Counted from the first letter of the stretch, positions 40,644 to 53,838 are shown. The stretch is 64,000 bases of DNA from Adhaeribacter swui (GCF_014217805.1 NZ_CP055156.1:5338585-5402584); one strand, 5' to 3'. Notes: a model not told the origin generated them from the letters alone. Translations and numbers: made by a program.

Positions 40644-41078
40644 ATGTCTAAAAAAAATCAGAATTCTTCGGTAATTACCCAAGATTGCACCAACTTCCGC
40701 AATTTTTTGCGCGATACATTAGGACTAGAGAATTTTAATGATTTTATTTTCTCCTATGCTTTTCCGTTGCAAGAAATAGAAGATTTAAAAGCAGCAGCTA
40801 AAGCGTTAGGCAAAGAGCCTGTGGCGCTGCGGCTCTATTATGGCTGCGCCCCCGACGGCAAAAACCATAAATTATACATGTCTTTATTAGATAATAATCA
40901 AGAAGTTATCGTGGATTCCAGCACATTAAATTCCTCTGGTGGCAGCACATCTAAGCCGCATCATGCCAGTTTACTGGCAAGTACCACAACGGCTATTGCA
41001 GCCATAGCCCCGCAAGAACGGAAATGCCCCCCCGGTGGCACCAGCAACGACCGTTTAATCAGCGGAGTATTTTCGTAG
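40644..41078 (+). CDS. Hypothetical protein near a two-component system
   Basis: This 144-residue soluble protein has an N-terminal helical part (NFRNFLRDTLGLENFNDFIFSY) and a strand-rich middle (VALRLYYGCAPDGKNHKLYMSLLD). The tail is Ser/Thr/Ala-rich and ends with a CPPGG segment. I do not recognise the family. It lies 133 bp upstream of a membrane-protein/histidine-kinase/response-regulator cluster on the same strand and may be controlled by or feed into it. Confidence 0.7.
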   Translation: MSKKNQNSSVITQDCTNFRNFLRDTLGLENFNDFIFSYAFPLQEIEDLKAAAKALGKEPVALRLYYGCAPDGKNHKLYMSLLDNNQEVIVDSSTLNSSGGSTSKPHHASLLASTTTAIAAIAPQERKCPPGGTSNDRLISGVFS

Positions 41079-41211
41079 GATGGCCTGGTAAATTTTGAAT
41101 TTTTAAAAATTCGTCTTTTTTAAATCAGGAGCAATTGCCTGAACCAGGCTAATGATAGGCTGCTGTAGTTTTGCATACATCTTATCCTCCTTAGATGCTG
41201 GTAGTAGAAAA

Positions 41212-41865
41212 ATGATTGATGTATATTTAAATATTTCGTTTCTGACAATTCTGCTGCTGCTGTTTTTTTTTAAAATGAAGCAGCTTACTCTGGAGCAAAA
41301 AATTATTGGCTTTATTGTGCTGGTAACCTTGCCTTTTGAGTTGTATGCGGGTTACCTGCAATCGTATACCATTAACAACCTGTTTATTTACCATATTTTA
41401 ATACCTATCCAGTACAGCTTTTATGCCTACATTTATTACTGCTACATAGAGTTTAAAATAATGAAGAAGCTAATTCTGGTTTCCATTGCATTAGTTTTGG
41501 TTATGGCAGCCATTTTAGCTTTTACCATTCAGCCCCCTGATACTTACAACTCCTACGTTATTATTCTTACCAATTTTTTTATTTGTATTTGGGTGTTAGC
41601 TTATTACCGACAACTTTTTGTGCATTTAAAAATCACCGATCTTAAAACCGAGCCTTTGTTTTGGATTAGCAATGGTTTACTGCTTTTTGCCTTAGGCGAT
41701 TTTTTTGTAGAAGGCTTAATGAAAGCTTTATTGGATCAATCGTTACGGATGGCCCGCTGGAATTATTATTACATTTACTTACCCTTGCTGTGCACCTTGT
41801 ACATCACTTTTATTATTTCGTTTTTGTGTCGCTCTATTTTTAGGAAGCCCAAGCTGAGTTTTTAA
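41212..41865 (+). CDS. Multi-pass membrane protein, probable sensor partner
   Basis: I take the ATG at 41212 (217 residues), since upstream sequence adds 20 non-membrane residues to a clear first helix (VYLNISFLTILLLLFFF). About seven membrane helices are predicted by eye, with short loops and a basic C-terminus. The gene ends 2 bp before a histidine kinase that lacks a sensor domain of its own, so it may supply the sensing module. No family is recognised. Confidence 0.82.
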   Translation: MIDVYLNISFLTILLLLFFFKMKQLTLEQKIIGFIVLVTLPFELYAGYLQSYTINNLFIYHILIPIQYSFYAYIYYCYIEFKIMKKLILVSIALVLVMAAILAFTIQPPDTYNSYVIILTNFFICIWVLAYYRQLFVHLKITDLKTEPLFWISNGLLLFALGDFFVEGLMKALLDQSLRMARWNYYYIYLPLLCTLYITFIISFLCRSIFRKPKLSF

Positions 41866-41867
41866 TT

Positions 41868-42659
41868 ATGGCCGATATTTCTATAATAATTGCCGGCGGC
41901 ACCATAATTTTTCTGCTCACTGCAGGCTTTATTATATCTTTATTTTATTCGTACAAACAACGTTTAATTTCCTATCTAAAAGAAAAAGAAGAACTTAAAA
42001 TTATTTTTCAGAATGAAAAACTTAAAGCCCAATTGGAAATGCAGGAACAAACCTTTCATAGTATTTCCCAGGAAATTCACGACAATATCGGCCAGATACT
42101 TTCCCTTACCCGGCTTAACATTAGTACGATTAAACCGGACGATTATGCCGGCACTGCGCATAAAATTAGTGCCAGTAAAGAGCTCTTAGACCAAGCCATC
42201 GAAGACCTGCGCGACTTATCTAAAAGACTTAATAGCCAGTTTGTAACCCAGCAGAGTTTATCAGCTTCGTTGCAATTTCAATTAAATTTAATTCAGAAGG
42301 CGGGCTATCACACTACCACGTTAGAAGTACACGGCGAAGAAGCAGCTAATCTAGACCCGGAAAAAAAGCTAATTGTTTTTAGGATAACCCAAGAAGCTTT
42401 AAATAATATTTTAAAACACGCCGGCGCTAAACATATTTCGGTAGTTTTAGTGTATCTGCCCGATAAAATGATTCTTAGCATTAAAGACGATGGGCAAGGT
42501 TTTTCAGTAGCCGAAAAAGTTGATCCGTACGTTCCGGTAAAAGGTATTGGCACTTATAACATGTATTACCGGGCGCGATTAATTGGCGCAGAATTTAGTT
42601 TGCATAGCCAACCTGGCGAAGGAACCCTGGCGCATCTAATATTACCACTCACCTCTTAA
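41868..42659 (+). CDS. Sensor histidine kinase (NarL-type, HisKA_3)
   Basis: The 263-residue kinase has a single membrane helix (about 7-29) and a coiled-coil linker. The phospho-acceptor is His71 in QEIHDNIGQILSL. A HATPase_c domain (about 165-262) follows, with the N-box EALNNILKHAGAKHISV and the G-box DDGQGF. The layout is typical of small Bacteroidetes kinases without an extracytoplasmic sensor. It is operonic with the membrane protein before it (2 bp) and the response regulator after it (10 bp). Confidence 0.93.
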   Translation: MADISIIIAGGTIIFLLTAGFIISLFYSYKQRLISYLKEKEELKIIFQNEKLKAQLEMQEQTFHSISQEIHDNIGQILSLTRLNISTIKPDDYAGTAHKISASKELLDQAIEDLRDLSKRLNSQFVTQQSLSASLQFQLNLIQKAGYHTTTLEVHGEEAANLDPEKKLIVFRITQEALNNILKHAGAKHISVVLVYLPDKMILSIKDDGQGFSVAEKVDPYVPVKGIGTYNMYYRARLIGAEFSLHSQPGEGTLAHLILPLTS

Positions 42660-42669
42660 ACCAACCTCT

Positions 42670-43320
42670 ATGCAAACGGACCAAAATAAAAAAGTTGTGC
42701 TGGTAGACGATCATAAACTGTTCCGGAAAGGAATGGTGGAGTTAGTGAATGGTTTTGCTGGTTACTCGGTGGTTTGGGAAGCTGAAAACGGCCGCGATTT
42801 TATTCAGAAATTAGTACCCCAGGAAATGCCCGATGTGGTTCTCCTGGATATTAGCATGCCCGTAATGGATGGTTTTGAAACTGCTCAGTGGATGGAGCAG
42901 CGTTACCCCGAAGTGAAGTTACTAGCCTTATCCATGCACAACGATAACGAAACCATTAAAAAAATGCTTAAGTCGGGGGTAAACGGGTATGTTTTAAAAA
43001 ATGCCGATCCGGCAGAGTTGCGCCTGGCCCTGCAAACTTTAGAAGAAGAAGGTTCTTATTATTCTACCCGCGTAGCTGCTATTTTAATTGAAGATTTAAA
43101 TAAACCCAAAAAGGTAAAGGTTGAACTCAGCGAAAGGGAAACAGAATTTTTAAAATTAGCCTGTACCGAATTGTGCTACAAAGCATTTGCGCCCATCTTA
43201 AAAGTGCATCCGCGGGTTGTAGAAGCTATCCGCGAAGGTTTATTTAAAAAATTACAGGTAGAGTCGCGGGTTGGCTTAGTACTTTATGCTATTAAAAATG
43301 GCATTTTTAAAGTGGAATAA
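42670..43320 (+). CDS. LuxR-family response regulator
   Basis: This 216-residue NarL/FixJ regulator has a receiver domain with DD at 13-14, phospho-acceptor Asp60 (VVLLDISMPVMDG), and Lys in GYVLKNADPAEL. Its output region (about 150-216) begins LSERETEFLKLACTEL. It then departs from textbook LuxR (CYKAFAPILKVHPRVVEAIREGLFKKL), a variant common in Bacteroidetes. It should be the partner of the preceding kinase. Confidence 0.93.
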   Translation: MQTDQNKKVVLVDDHKLFRKGMVELVNGFAGYSVVWEAENGRDFIQKLVPQEMPDVVLLDISMPVMDGFETAQWMEQRYPEVKLLALSMHNDNETIKKMLKSGVNGYVLKNADPAELRLALQTLEEEGSYYSTRVAAILIEDLNKPKKVKVELSERETEFLKLACTELCYKAFAPILKVHPRVVEAIREGLFKKLQVESRVGLVLYAIKNGIFKVE

Positions 43321-43530
43321 CGGCATTGCTCTTTAGTACTTTCCTGCAAAAGTAATTTTCGTTAAAGGTATTAAAACTTTTTTCTTTGGAGCCTTTTCAA
43401 GTCTCCAGACTACGGTGCTATCTAGTTTGCTACTTGCAAGTTTGCCTCTTAGCCGGCGGGGCTCGTTTGGCCATGGATGGCCTACTTTAGCATGAATTTA
43501 AATTTGAAAAGTTCGCTCCAAAACTCATAA

Positions 43531-44550
43531 TCACGGACTAGGTACGCCTAACTTTGGTAGTACATATTTTACGGTGAGGCCTACATCTAATCTTTTAGCA
43601 AAGTTCTTTGTTTCCGAAATTTTGTTAGTTAAATCATTAGACTCGACAAACAAGCCTCCTGCCACTTTGCTCTTTGGGAATAAATAAAAGCCCAAACCTG
43701 CTTTGTAAACCGAGTATTCATTTATGCGCTTTAAGCGGCCATAGCCGTGCAGAGCAAAGTTAATTTCGGAACGAGGTGTAATACAATGTACGGCATCCAC
43801 ACTATAAGTATTTACCACATTGGTGGTGTAAACCCCTGAGTAAGCATCTACTTCTTCTTCAAAAATGCGGGTAGTTTGCCCGGAACCCGGGCTGGTAATT
43901 ATGGTTTGCTGTTTAAAGTTAATGGGGGTAAGTTCATCAATATTGTTTACTCGGCTTACGTCCCAGGAGGCTCCAACGGAAGTTGCTCCCCCAATAAGTA
44001 CGGTATAAGCCAATTGCGTGGAGTAACCTCTAAACCTTTCCTGAAATAACTGCTCATCGAAAACGCGGCTAGCATCAAAAAGCGTGTAATTAGCGGCTTG
44101 TCCGCCTACCCGCAAAGTAAGCCAATCTTCAATGGCTATTTGCCGGGAACCATGCAATACCGGTTCGCCGGTTTTACTTATAGCCGGAAAAAGCAGCGAC
44201 CGATGACCCGCAAATAAACTGGCGGAAGTACCGGGTGTAAAGCTACCGTAGCTAAATAAATTACTTAGGCCACCTGCGGTCGAACCAGCTACCGTAATAC
44301 CCCAGAAAAAACGGTTTCGTTTAAGCGGCTCCGTAAAAATTTCTTGGGAGGCTGACCGTGAATAGAAGTATTGGAAGCGGACGCTGCTGTTTTCGGTATT
44401 TACCCCAAAATAACCCATCGGAGCCAGTATAGCAGTTCGACCTTCGCCATCTTCAAAAATTGGCTGAAAGGTTTGAGCCCGGCTTACAAAGTCAAGAAAC
44501 AGAAAAACAAAGCAAGCCAACCAAGTTTTTGCGTAAAAACCCTTTATCAT
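43531..44550 (-). CDS. Secreted barrel-like protein of unknown function
   Basis: The 339-residue protein has a signal peptide (about residues 1-25, ending SRAQ). The rest consists of alternating strands with many aromatic and Gly/Ser residues, and ends VGLTVKYVLPKLGVPSP. An outer-membrane beta-barrel is likely, by character only. It starts 6 bp after the 97-residue gene and is the last gene of the strand run that begins with the M4 metallopeptidase. Confidence 0.75.
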   Translation of the reverse strand: MIKGFYAKTWLACFVFLFLDFVSRAQTFQPIFEDGEGRTAILAPMGYFGVNTENSSVRFQYFYSRSASQEIFTEPLKRNRFFWGITVAGSTAGGLSNLFSYGSFTPGTSASLFAGHRSLLFPAISKTGEPVLHGSRQIAIEDWLTLRVGGQAANYTLFDASRVFDEQLFQERFRGYSTQLAYTVLIGGATSVGASWDVSRVNNIDELTPINFKQQTIITSPGSGQTTRIFEEEVDAYSGVYTTNVVNTYSVDAVHCITPRSEINFALHGYGRLKRINEYSVYKAGLGFYLFPKSKVAGGLFVESNDLTNKISETKNFAKRLDVGLTVKYVLPKLGVPSP

Positions 44551-44556
44551 AAAAAT

Positions 44557-44850
44557 TTAAAATTTTATCGATCCTCTAACCGCTGAATATCCTTTTTCTA
44601 TTACCCCGCGTATGGGTTCTGGCGTAATGTCTTTATCGTCGAGCGAAATTTTTAAACTCCAGGTAGTTTTATTCCAGCCGGTGCAATGAACGTAATAATC
44701 CAGTTCGCCATCAATCGGAAAATCATTGATAGCAATCCGGTAAACATTATCCAGGGTGCGGGTGAGGGCAATCACAAAACCTTCCAGTTTAAATAATTGC
44801 AAAGTGGCTTCCGTACTTAATTCTACGGCAACTCTATACGTTTGGGCCAT
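44557..44850 (-). CDS. Small protein of unknown function in the M4/emfourin/nuclease run
   Basis: The 97-residue protein has no signal peptide. It reads as a compact alpha/beta or all-beta domain: YRVAVELSTEATLQLFKLEGF, an aspartate-rich middle (INDFPIDGELDYYVHC), and WSLKISLDDKDITPEPIRG at the end. It lies 92 bp after a NUC1 nuclease and 6 bp before the barrel-like protein. A role as nuclease inhibitor is possible by analogy with the neighbouring protease-inhibitor pair, but nothing in the sequence proves it. Confidence 0.75.
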   Translation of the reverse strand: MAQTYRVAVELSTEATLQLFKLEGFVIALTRTLDNVYRIAINDFPIDGELDYYVHCTGWNKTTWSLKISLDDKDITPEPIRGVIEKGYSAVRGSIKF

Positions 44851-44942
44851 GCTTACTAAGGTTTATAGTTTTGCTTATCAATTCTTTGTAGTAACCAGTT
44901 CGATTTAATAGATTACAACTATTTAGCGTAATTTTTAAAAAT

Positions 44943-45887
44943 TTAAATTACCAAGTTTGATATGCGGTAACCTAGTTCGGCGACTGCTGCCGGGGCAAAG
45001 CGGGCATTTACGTCTACTTCTTCCAACACTAATTTAATGGGCCGGGTGTCTTGGTAAACATCCTGAGCAATCGGCAACGTTAGTTTTGTTAATTGTTCGA
45101 TAGTAGCAATATTTACCTGGTAGGTTTCGGCATCTTCAAAATCCAAAAATAAGTCGGTTGGTAAGGCAGTTTTTTCAATTGGTTGGGGTTTAATAATTTT
45201 TGCTTGCCGGAGTAATTCTTCTTGTCCGATTAAAAAACCAACGCGGTATAACTGCTGATCTTCTTTCATAAAAACTACCACTTTCCAGAATAAAGTAGGC
45301 AACTGAATTTCTCTATCTAAAACTTTGGTTACAAACACCGGATCAGTGAGTCGGAGCACTGGGCCCGTAAATACCGAAATTTGTAAGTTATTAGGTACAC
45401 TTTCGGTGTGTAGGATGTAATTTTCTAGTTCGGCCCAGATTTGTTGGTTTAATTTGGCGTGTTGGGGTACGGCATTGGTATAATAAAAAGTAGTATCGGC
45501 TGCTGCCCGGGCTTCTACCACCGTTTTACCCCATTGTACATCTTCGCGCTTTGCCATGTGACCTTTATCGAAGTCGCTTTTCTGAGCTTTATATAACTCC
45601 TCTCCCCACTGGTACGCGTAATCAATCCGGTCATCTTTGCGCCAATTATCGCTACGGGAAACTTTTTTAAATAAGCCGCCATCAATATTGGCCGCTACAA
45701 AATAGGGAAAACCCCTTGTTTTGCTTAAAGCCAAGCTGTAGTTAATGTAGTGCGCCAAGTTACTCGTTGTTCCGTCTACCGGAGCCAAATCGGCTTGCTG
45801 CTCCGCTTGCAGTTGTGGAATCGTAACTAGTAGTTCCGGATGAATAAAGGTTTCTGAGTAACCTGCGTAATTTTTTAAATTTGCCAT
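44943..45887 (-). CDS. DNA/RNA non-specific endonuclease (NUC1 family)
   Basis: The 314-residue protein carries the NUC1 active site DKGHM with the general-base His110, and Asn147 (AKLNQQIW) as the metal ligand. The segments SKTRGFPYFVAANIDGG and TFYYTNAVPQ fit the family. It has no signal peptide, unusual for an enzyme that degrades DNA and RNA unspecifically. The C-terminal 100 residues (after VGFLIGQEELL) are an unrecognised extension. It follows the emfourin-like gene by 41 bp. Confidence 0.9.
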   Translation of the reverse strand: MANLKNYAGYSETFIHPELLVTIPQLQAEQQADLAPVDGTTSNLAHYINYSLALSKTRGFPYFVAANIDGGLFKKVSRSDNWRKDDRIDYAYQWGEELYKAQKSDFDKGHMAKREDVQWGKTVVEARAAADTTFYYTNAVPQHAKLNQQIWAELENYILHTESVPNNLQISVFTGPVLRLTDPVFVTKVLDREIQLPTLFWKVVVFMKEDQQLYRVGFLIGQEELLRQAKIIKPQPIEKTALPTDLFLDFEDAETYQVNIATIEQLTKLTLPIAQDVYQDTRPIKLVLEEVDVNARFAPAAVAELGYRISNLVI

Positions 45888-45928
45888 TGCTTCTTTAACC
45901 TCTATTCTTAAAAAAATGCTTCTAAGCT

Positions 45929-46243
45929 TTAGGAGCGCGTTTCTTTCTGCTTTTGGTTTAAATAATTTAACAGGTTATGGAGTTGCGGATGATCTTCGGC
46001 ATCGTGAAACTGAATCCAATGTTTTTGGTCTTGGTCTTCTACCTGAATAGTATACTTTTTCCGGTCGGCTCCGCGGTTATTTTCCGTTTCCTGGTTAGGC
46101 AAATCAAAAAACTGAGCTTCCTGAACGAGATGGTGCAGATGTTCGGCTTCATCGGGCGGCAAATTTTCGCTGTTTAGTTCCAAAGGTTTATTTAACCCCG
46201 GAAAAAAGCCAAATCCCCCTTCGGGTTTAAAGTAAATTTTCAT
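45929..46243 (-). CDS. Emfourin-like protealysin inhibitor
   Basis: This 104-residue protein shows the emfourin layout. A first strand with GGFGFFPGLNKPLEL is followed by SENLPPDEAEHLHHLVQEA, then FFDLP. A KKYTIQVEDQDQKHWIQFHD hairpin and a closing helix (LHNLLNYL) complete it. Emfourin of Serratia binds and inhibits the M4 protease protealysin, and emfourin genes sit beside protealysin-like genes. Here such a protease lies 238 bp upstream on the same strand. The assignment is by motif and context. Confidence 0.8.
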   Translation of the reverse strand: MKIYFKPEGGFGFFPGLNKPLELNSENLPPDEAEHLHHLVQEAQFFDLPNQETENNRGADRKKYTIQVEDQDQKHWIQFHDAEDHPQLHNLLNYLNQKQKETRS

Positions 46244-46481
46244 AGTCTTTAGTTTTGAAGTGGTGTCTTTAATATTGTACGTTAAAGTTACAATCTTTGG
46301 GTATCCCCTTCACACAACATTCCTAAAACTATAAACACAGCAATCTAACCATCGGGTATATTTCACTCCTGGAAATTAACCTATCAAGGAGCAATAAATA
46401 CATATGATATGTATTTAATGAAATTGATCCGATGCCTGCACTAAATAGATGAAAATTTACTTTACAGAAATTCCTTAGCTT

Positions 46482-47564
46482 TTAAACTAAAGTAGATATC
46501 CCTACCCGGCTCCAAGCTTCCGTTACCACTGATTCTGCATTAAAACGTTTAGCATTATCTATAGTTAATTCAGCAAACCGTTGAAAGGTAGCATTAGGCT
46601 TTAGCCGGGCATCAAGTAAAGTTTCGTACCAGATTCTGCCGGCTTTTTCCCAGGCATTTCCACCAAGTGCGATGGCTATTAAGTAAAAAGCGTGATTCGG
46701 GATACCCGAATTAATATGCACCCCACCATTATCTTCAAAAGTATTTACAAAATCTTTCATGTGTTTGGGTTGAGGATCTTTACCCAGTACCGGATCATCG
46801 TATGCCGAACCTGGATCTTTCATCGACCGGATAGCAGCGGTTTGGCCGTTACTGCTCTGTACTTTGCCGGTAAATAACTCAGCACCTATCAACCAGTCAG
46901 CTTCTTTGGCAGTTTGTTTTAAAGTATATTGCTTAACTAATGAGCCAAAAACATCCGATACCGATTCATTTAATGCCCCGGATTGGCCGGAATATAAAAG
47001 TTGAGCCTCATCCTCCGTAAGGCCGTGAGTAAGTTCGTGAGCAATTACATCTAACGAAAGAGTAAATCGATTAAATAATTCATTATCGCCGTCGCCAAAA
47101 ACCATACGTTGCCCATCCCAAAAAGCATTAGCATAATCTTCCCCGAAGTGCACTATACCATGCAGTGGTAAGCCTTCATCATCAATGGAGTTACGTTTAA
47201 ATTGATCCCAGAAAAAATCATAAGTAGCTCCCAAGCCATCGTAGGCTTCGTCTGCTGCCGGGTCACCGGAAGGTGGGCTGCCCTCAGCACGAACTGTAAC
47301 CCCTGGCAAAGTTTCACTATTGTTTGCCGAAAAAATGGTGCGCTGCTTATCACCAGCTACTAAAAAAGCCGAAAGACGTTTCCGACTTAAGCCTGTCGAT
47401 AACCGCGTGCCAACCCGAAGATTGCGGAAAGTCATATCTCCACTTAAAACTTTTAGAGCAACCGAACGTTGTTTATCATCCCCTTTCTCGGCTAACTTTC
47501 TCAAAATGTATGGAGGTAAAATACAAAAAATGGAATGTCGATGTTGAGATTGAAACTTACCCAT
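46482..47564 (-). CDS. Protealysin-type M4 metallopeptidase
   Basis: I start at the ATG complement 47562-47564 (360 residues), matching protealysins. The longer frame only adds 31 hydrophobic residues upstream. The short propeptide carries the CILPPYILRKLAEKG motif (about 14-29) typical of protealysin. Zinc ligands are His176 and His180 (HELTH) and Glu200 (NESVSD), with Glu177 catalytic; HINSGIPNHAFY holds the second catalytic His. There is no signal peptide, as in protealysin, so it acts inside the cell or leaves by an unknown route. An emfourin-like inhibitor follows. Confidence 0.94.
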   Translation of the reverse strand: MGKFQSQHRHSIFCILPPYILRKLAEKGDDKQRSVALKVLSGDMTFRNLRVGTRLSTGLSRKRLSAFLVAGDKQRTIFSANNSETLPGVTVRAEGSPPSGDPAADEAYDGLGATYDFFWDQFKRNSIDDEGLPLHGIVHFGEDYANAFWDGQRMVFGDGDNELFNRFTLSLDVIAHELTHGLTEDEAQLLYSGQSGALNESVSDVFGSLVKQYTLKQTAKEADWLIGAELFTGKVQSSNGQTAAIRSMKDPGSAYDDPVLGKDPQPKHMKDFVNTFEDNGGVHINSGIPNHAFYLIAIALGGNAWEKAGRIWYETLLDARLKPNATFQRFAELTIDNAKRFNAESVVTEAWSRVGISTLV

Positions 47565-47665
47565 TTGTGCAAATTTTAAAATTTTAAAAATAAAATTCCT
47601 TAAAGCAATAATGCTACCTAATATAATTACTAATATTATACTATAACTTAGCAACAAAGTTTAGA

Positions 47666-47727
47666 AAACACGTATTTTGACTAAATAATTTAGTAATATC
47701 TAATTCATTTAGTCAAAATACGTGTTT
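47666..47727. repeat. Perfect 21-bp inverted repeat upstream of the M4 gene
   Basis: Arms at 47666-47686 and 47707-47727 (AAACACGTATTTTGACTAAAT and its complement) enclose 20 bases. A third ATTTAGT copy in the spacer makes an inner palindrome ACTAAAT-A-ATTTAGT (47680-47694). It lies about 100 bp upstream of the M4 start. It could be an operator, a hairpin, or the remnant of a small element. Confidence 0.7.
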
Positions 47728-47808
47728 ACTTGAGAATTTGATCTTCTTTTTTATTAAGATTTGTTTTCAATTTAATCCTACTCTCTTCAACCTAATTTCT
47801 TCTTACGT

Positions 47809-47889
47809 ATGGCTAAGCTTGTTGCTGATGTTATATACAAATTATTGAAGATTCTGCTGGTGCTCGCCGCAGTAATATTAGTTAAATGA
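47809..47889 (+). CDS. Candidate 26-residue hydrophobic peptide
   Basis: The frame ATG...TGA encodes MAKLVADVIYKLLKILLVLA followed by AVILVK. It has a charged start, one membrane-spanning hydrophobic helix and a terminal lysine. The shape recalls small membrane peptides and type I toxins. No homology or ribosome signal supports it, so it may be chance. Confidence 0.3.
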   Translation: MAKLVADVIYKLLKILLVLAAVILVK

Positions 47890-48294
47890 CTGCTACATAC
47901 TTATAAGTAGATAAAAGGTACTATAACTAGTAGGTCGTATGCAATAAAAGGTTGTGTTAAAAGAGCAGATCAGCTCATTACTAGTCGGTTTCACTAGTTG
48001 GTATTTCCCCTCTTCTAAAGACTTCCTATTGTATTTGAGCCAAGCTTCCTGCAAGGAGCAGTAAATCAACTATGCTTATTGCTTATGCAAATACTTTGAT
48101 TGCAAAAGGTATATTAACGATCATCTAACCTGTGATAGCATCAAACTAATTGAATGTTTTTACTGCTGAATATTAAATTGTTTCGCTATTTTAAATTTTT
48201 GTGATTATTTGAGTTTCGCTAACTGTTAGTTGTTTGGGGAGAGGTGTATGTTAGTTGTTTGGTTTGGTGGTGGTAGGTAGGGGTATAAAAGCAG
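47890..48294. other. Intergenic region downstream of the rRNA operon
   Basis: About 400 bp between the candidate peptide ORF and the rRNA operon terminator hold no gene that I can see. A G/T-rich stretch (48220-48285) precedes the terminator on the plus strand. Confidence 0.45.
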
Positions 48295-48325
48295 AAAAGC
48301 CTCTTTCGGTTGAAGGAAAGAGGCT
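48295..48325 (-). terminator. Terminator of the rRNA operon
   Basis: Ten-base arms (48298-48307 and 48316-48325) are followed on the minus strand by TTTTC, immediately downstream of 5S. Confidence 0.85.
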
Positions 48326-48338
48326 ATTCAGAAGAAAG

Positions 48339-48450
<112 letters not shown>

Positions 48451-48585
48451 TTATTGTGCTCCAGCACCTGGCTGGGAAGCTGCGCTAGGCAGCTTTGCTA
48501 TTTTTTAGTCTTTTAACATAATACGGTAAGAGAAGTCCTTGGCAGTAAACACCGCGTAAACCAGAAAACGAAGGGCTATTAAGAA

Positions 48586-51475
<2,890 letters not shown>

Positions 51476-51648
51476 AAATCGTTTACTCTTTACTCGTATT
51501 TTTGTCTACTCTAGTTTCTTCTCTTACCATTATGTCAAAGAACTTTTTAGTTGTAGATCTTAGACCCTCGATGTTAATCATCTGGCTTCTAATAATCTGC
51601 CCTAAGTGTAGTAAAGACCTGCTGTCTTTACTTAATTGAATGAAGTGT

Positions 51649-51722
51649 GGAGAATAACGGAGTCGAACCGTTGACCTCCTGCGTGCAAAGCAGGCGCTCT
51701 AGCCAGCTGAGCTAATCCCCCT
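51649..51722 (-). tRNA. tRNA-Ala (UGC)
   Basis: The anticodon loop CTTTGCACG reads TGC. The acceptor GGGGGAT pairs with ATTCTCC, giving the G3-U70 pair that identifies alanine tRNA. CCA is not encoded. It lies in the 16S-23S spacer. Confidence 0.96.
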
Positions 51723-51735
51723 AGTTCTATAGAGT

Positions 51736-51808
51736 GGGCCTGCCTGGACTCGAACCAGGGACCTCTACATTATCAGTGTAGCGCTCTAACCACCTGAGCT
51801 ACAAGCCC
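51736..51808 (-). tRNA. tRNA-Ile (GAU)
   Basis: The acceptor GGGCTTG pairs with CAGGCCC, and the anticodon loop CTGATAA reads GAT. It lies between 16S and tRNA-Ala, the usual order in rRNA operons. Confidence 0.96.
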
Positions 51809-52019
51809 TCAGCTTTTAGTTGAGTGGCAAGCTCCGGCTTCTAAACTTTCCTCTTCTCTCTATCCGTTCTGCCCAGCTTTTCGCCCTTTGGCTTACACGC
51901 AGCTGTGATGCCACTTCTTTTTTGTTTTACCAACCACCTGCTGTGGTTAGCCTCTTAGGATTTGAATAAGGAAAAGAAAATAACAAACCTGTTAAAGTAA
52001 AGCTGTAACAATCAGCTCC

Positions 52020-53542
<1,523 letters not shown>

Positions 53543-53797
53543 AGAATATTATTGTGAAGCATTGCTGCTCCTTGTGTCTCGCTGGATCGTTACCTGTGCT
53601 CTCTTTTAACATAAGACCCTCTAACCCGTAAGTTAGATATAGCACTTATGCGGTTTGCTATTTTCTCTTTTCACTCATTCAAAGAACTTGCTCCAACCAC
53701 TTCCTGGTTGAACTTGTACTACTCTTTATTGATTAGTTAGTAGCTGTTTTTTTTACTTTTTCTCTTTCCTCCCTGCCGGAGAAACCCTTCTTTTTAT
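53543..53797. other. rRNA operon leader region
   Basis: These bases lie between the nearest rRNA promoter and 16S on the minus strand. They should be transcribed as the 5' leader that forms the 16S processing stem. No gene is seen. Confidence 0.55.
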
Positions 53798-53838
53798 TTG
53801 GGAGCACAAAGGTCAGCATCTTTTTTATTTTCTCCAAA
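53798..53838 (-). promoter_or_regulatory. rRNA promoter, copy nearest 16S
   Basis: On the minus strand TTTG (complement 53835-53838), 20 bases, then GACCTTTG (53807-53814) and GTGCTCCCAA. This fits the Bacteroidetes -33 TTTG / -7 TAnnTTTG promoter with one -7 mismatch. The initiation region is shared with the two upstream copies. Confidence 0.65.

Noticed and set aside
43531-47564. Reading the M4/emfourin/NUC1 run as a phage or plasmid island
   Set aside because: No integrase, tRNA attachment site, transposase or composition break was seen.
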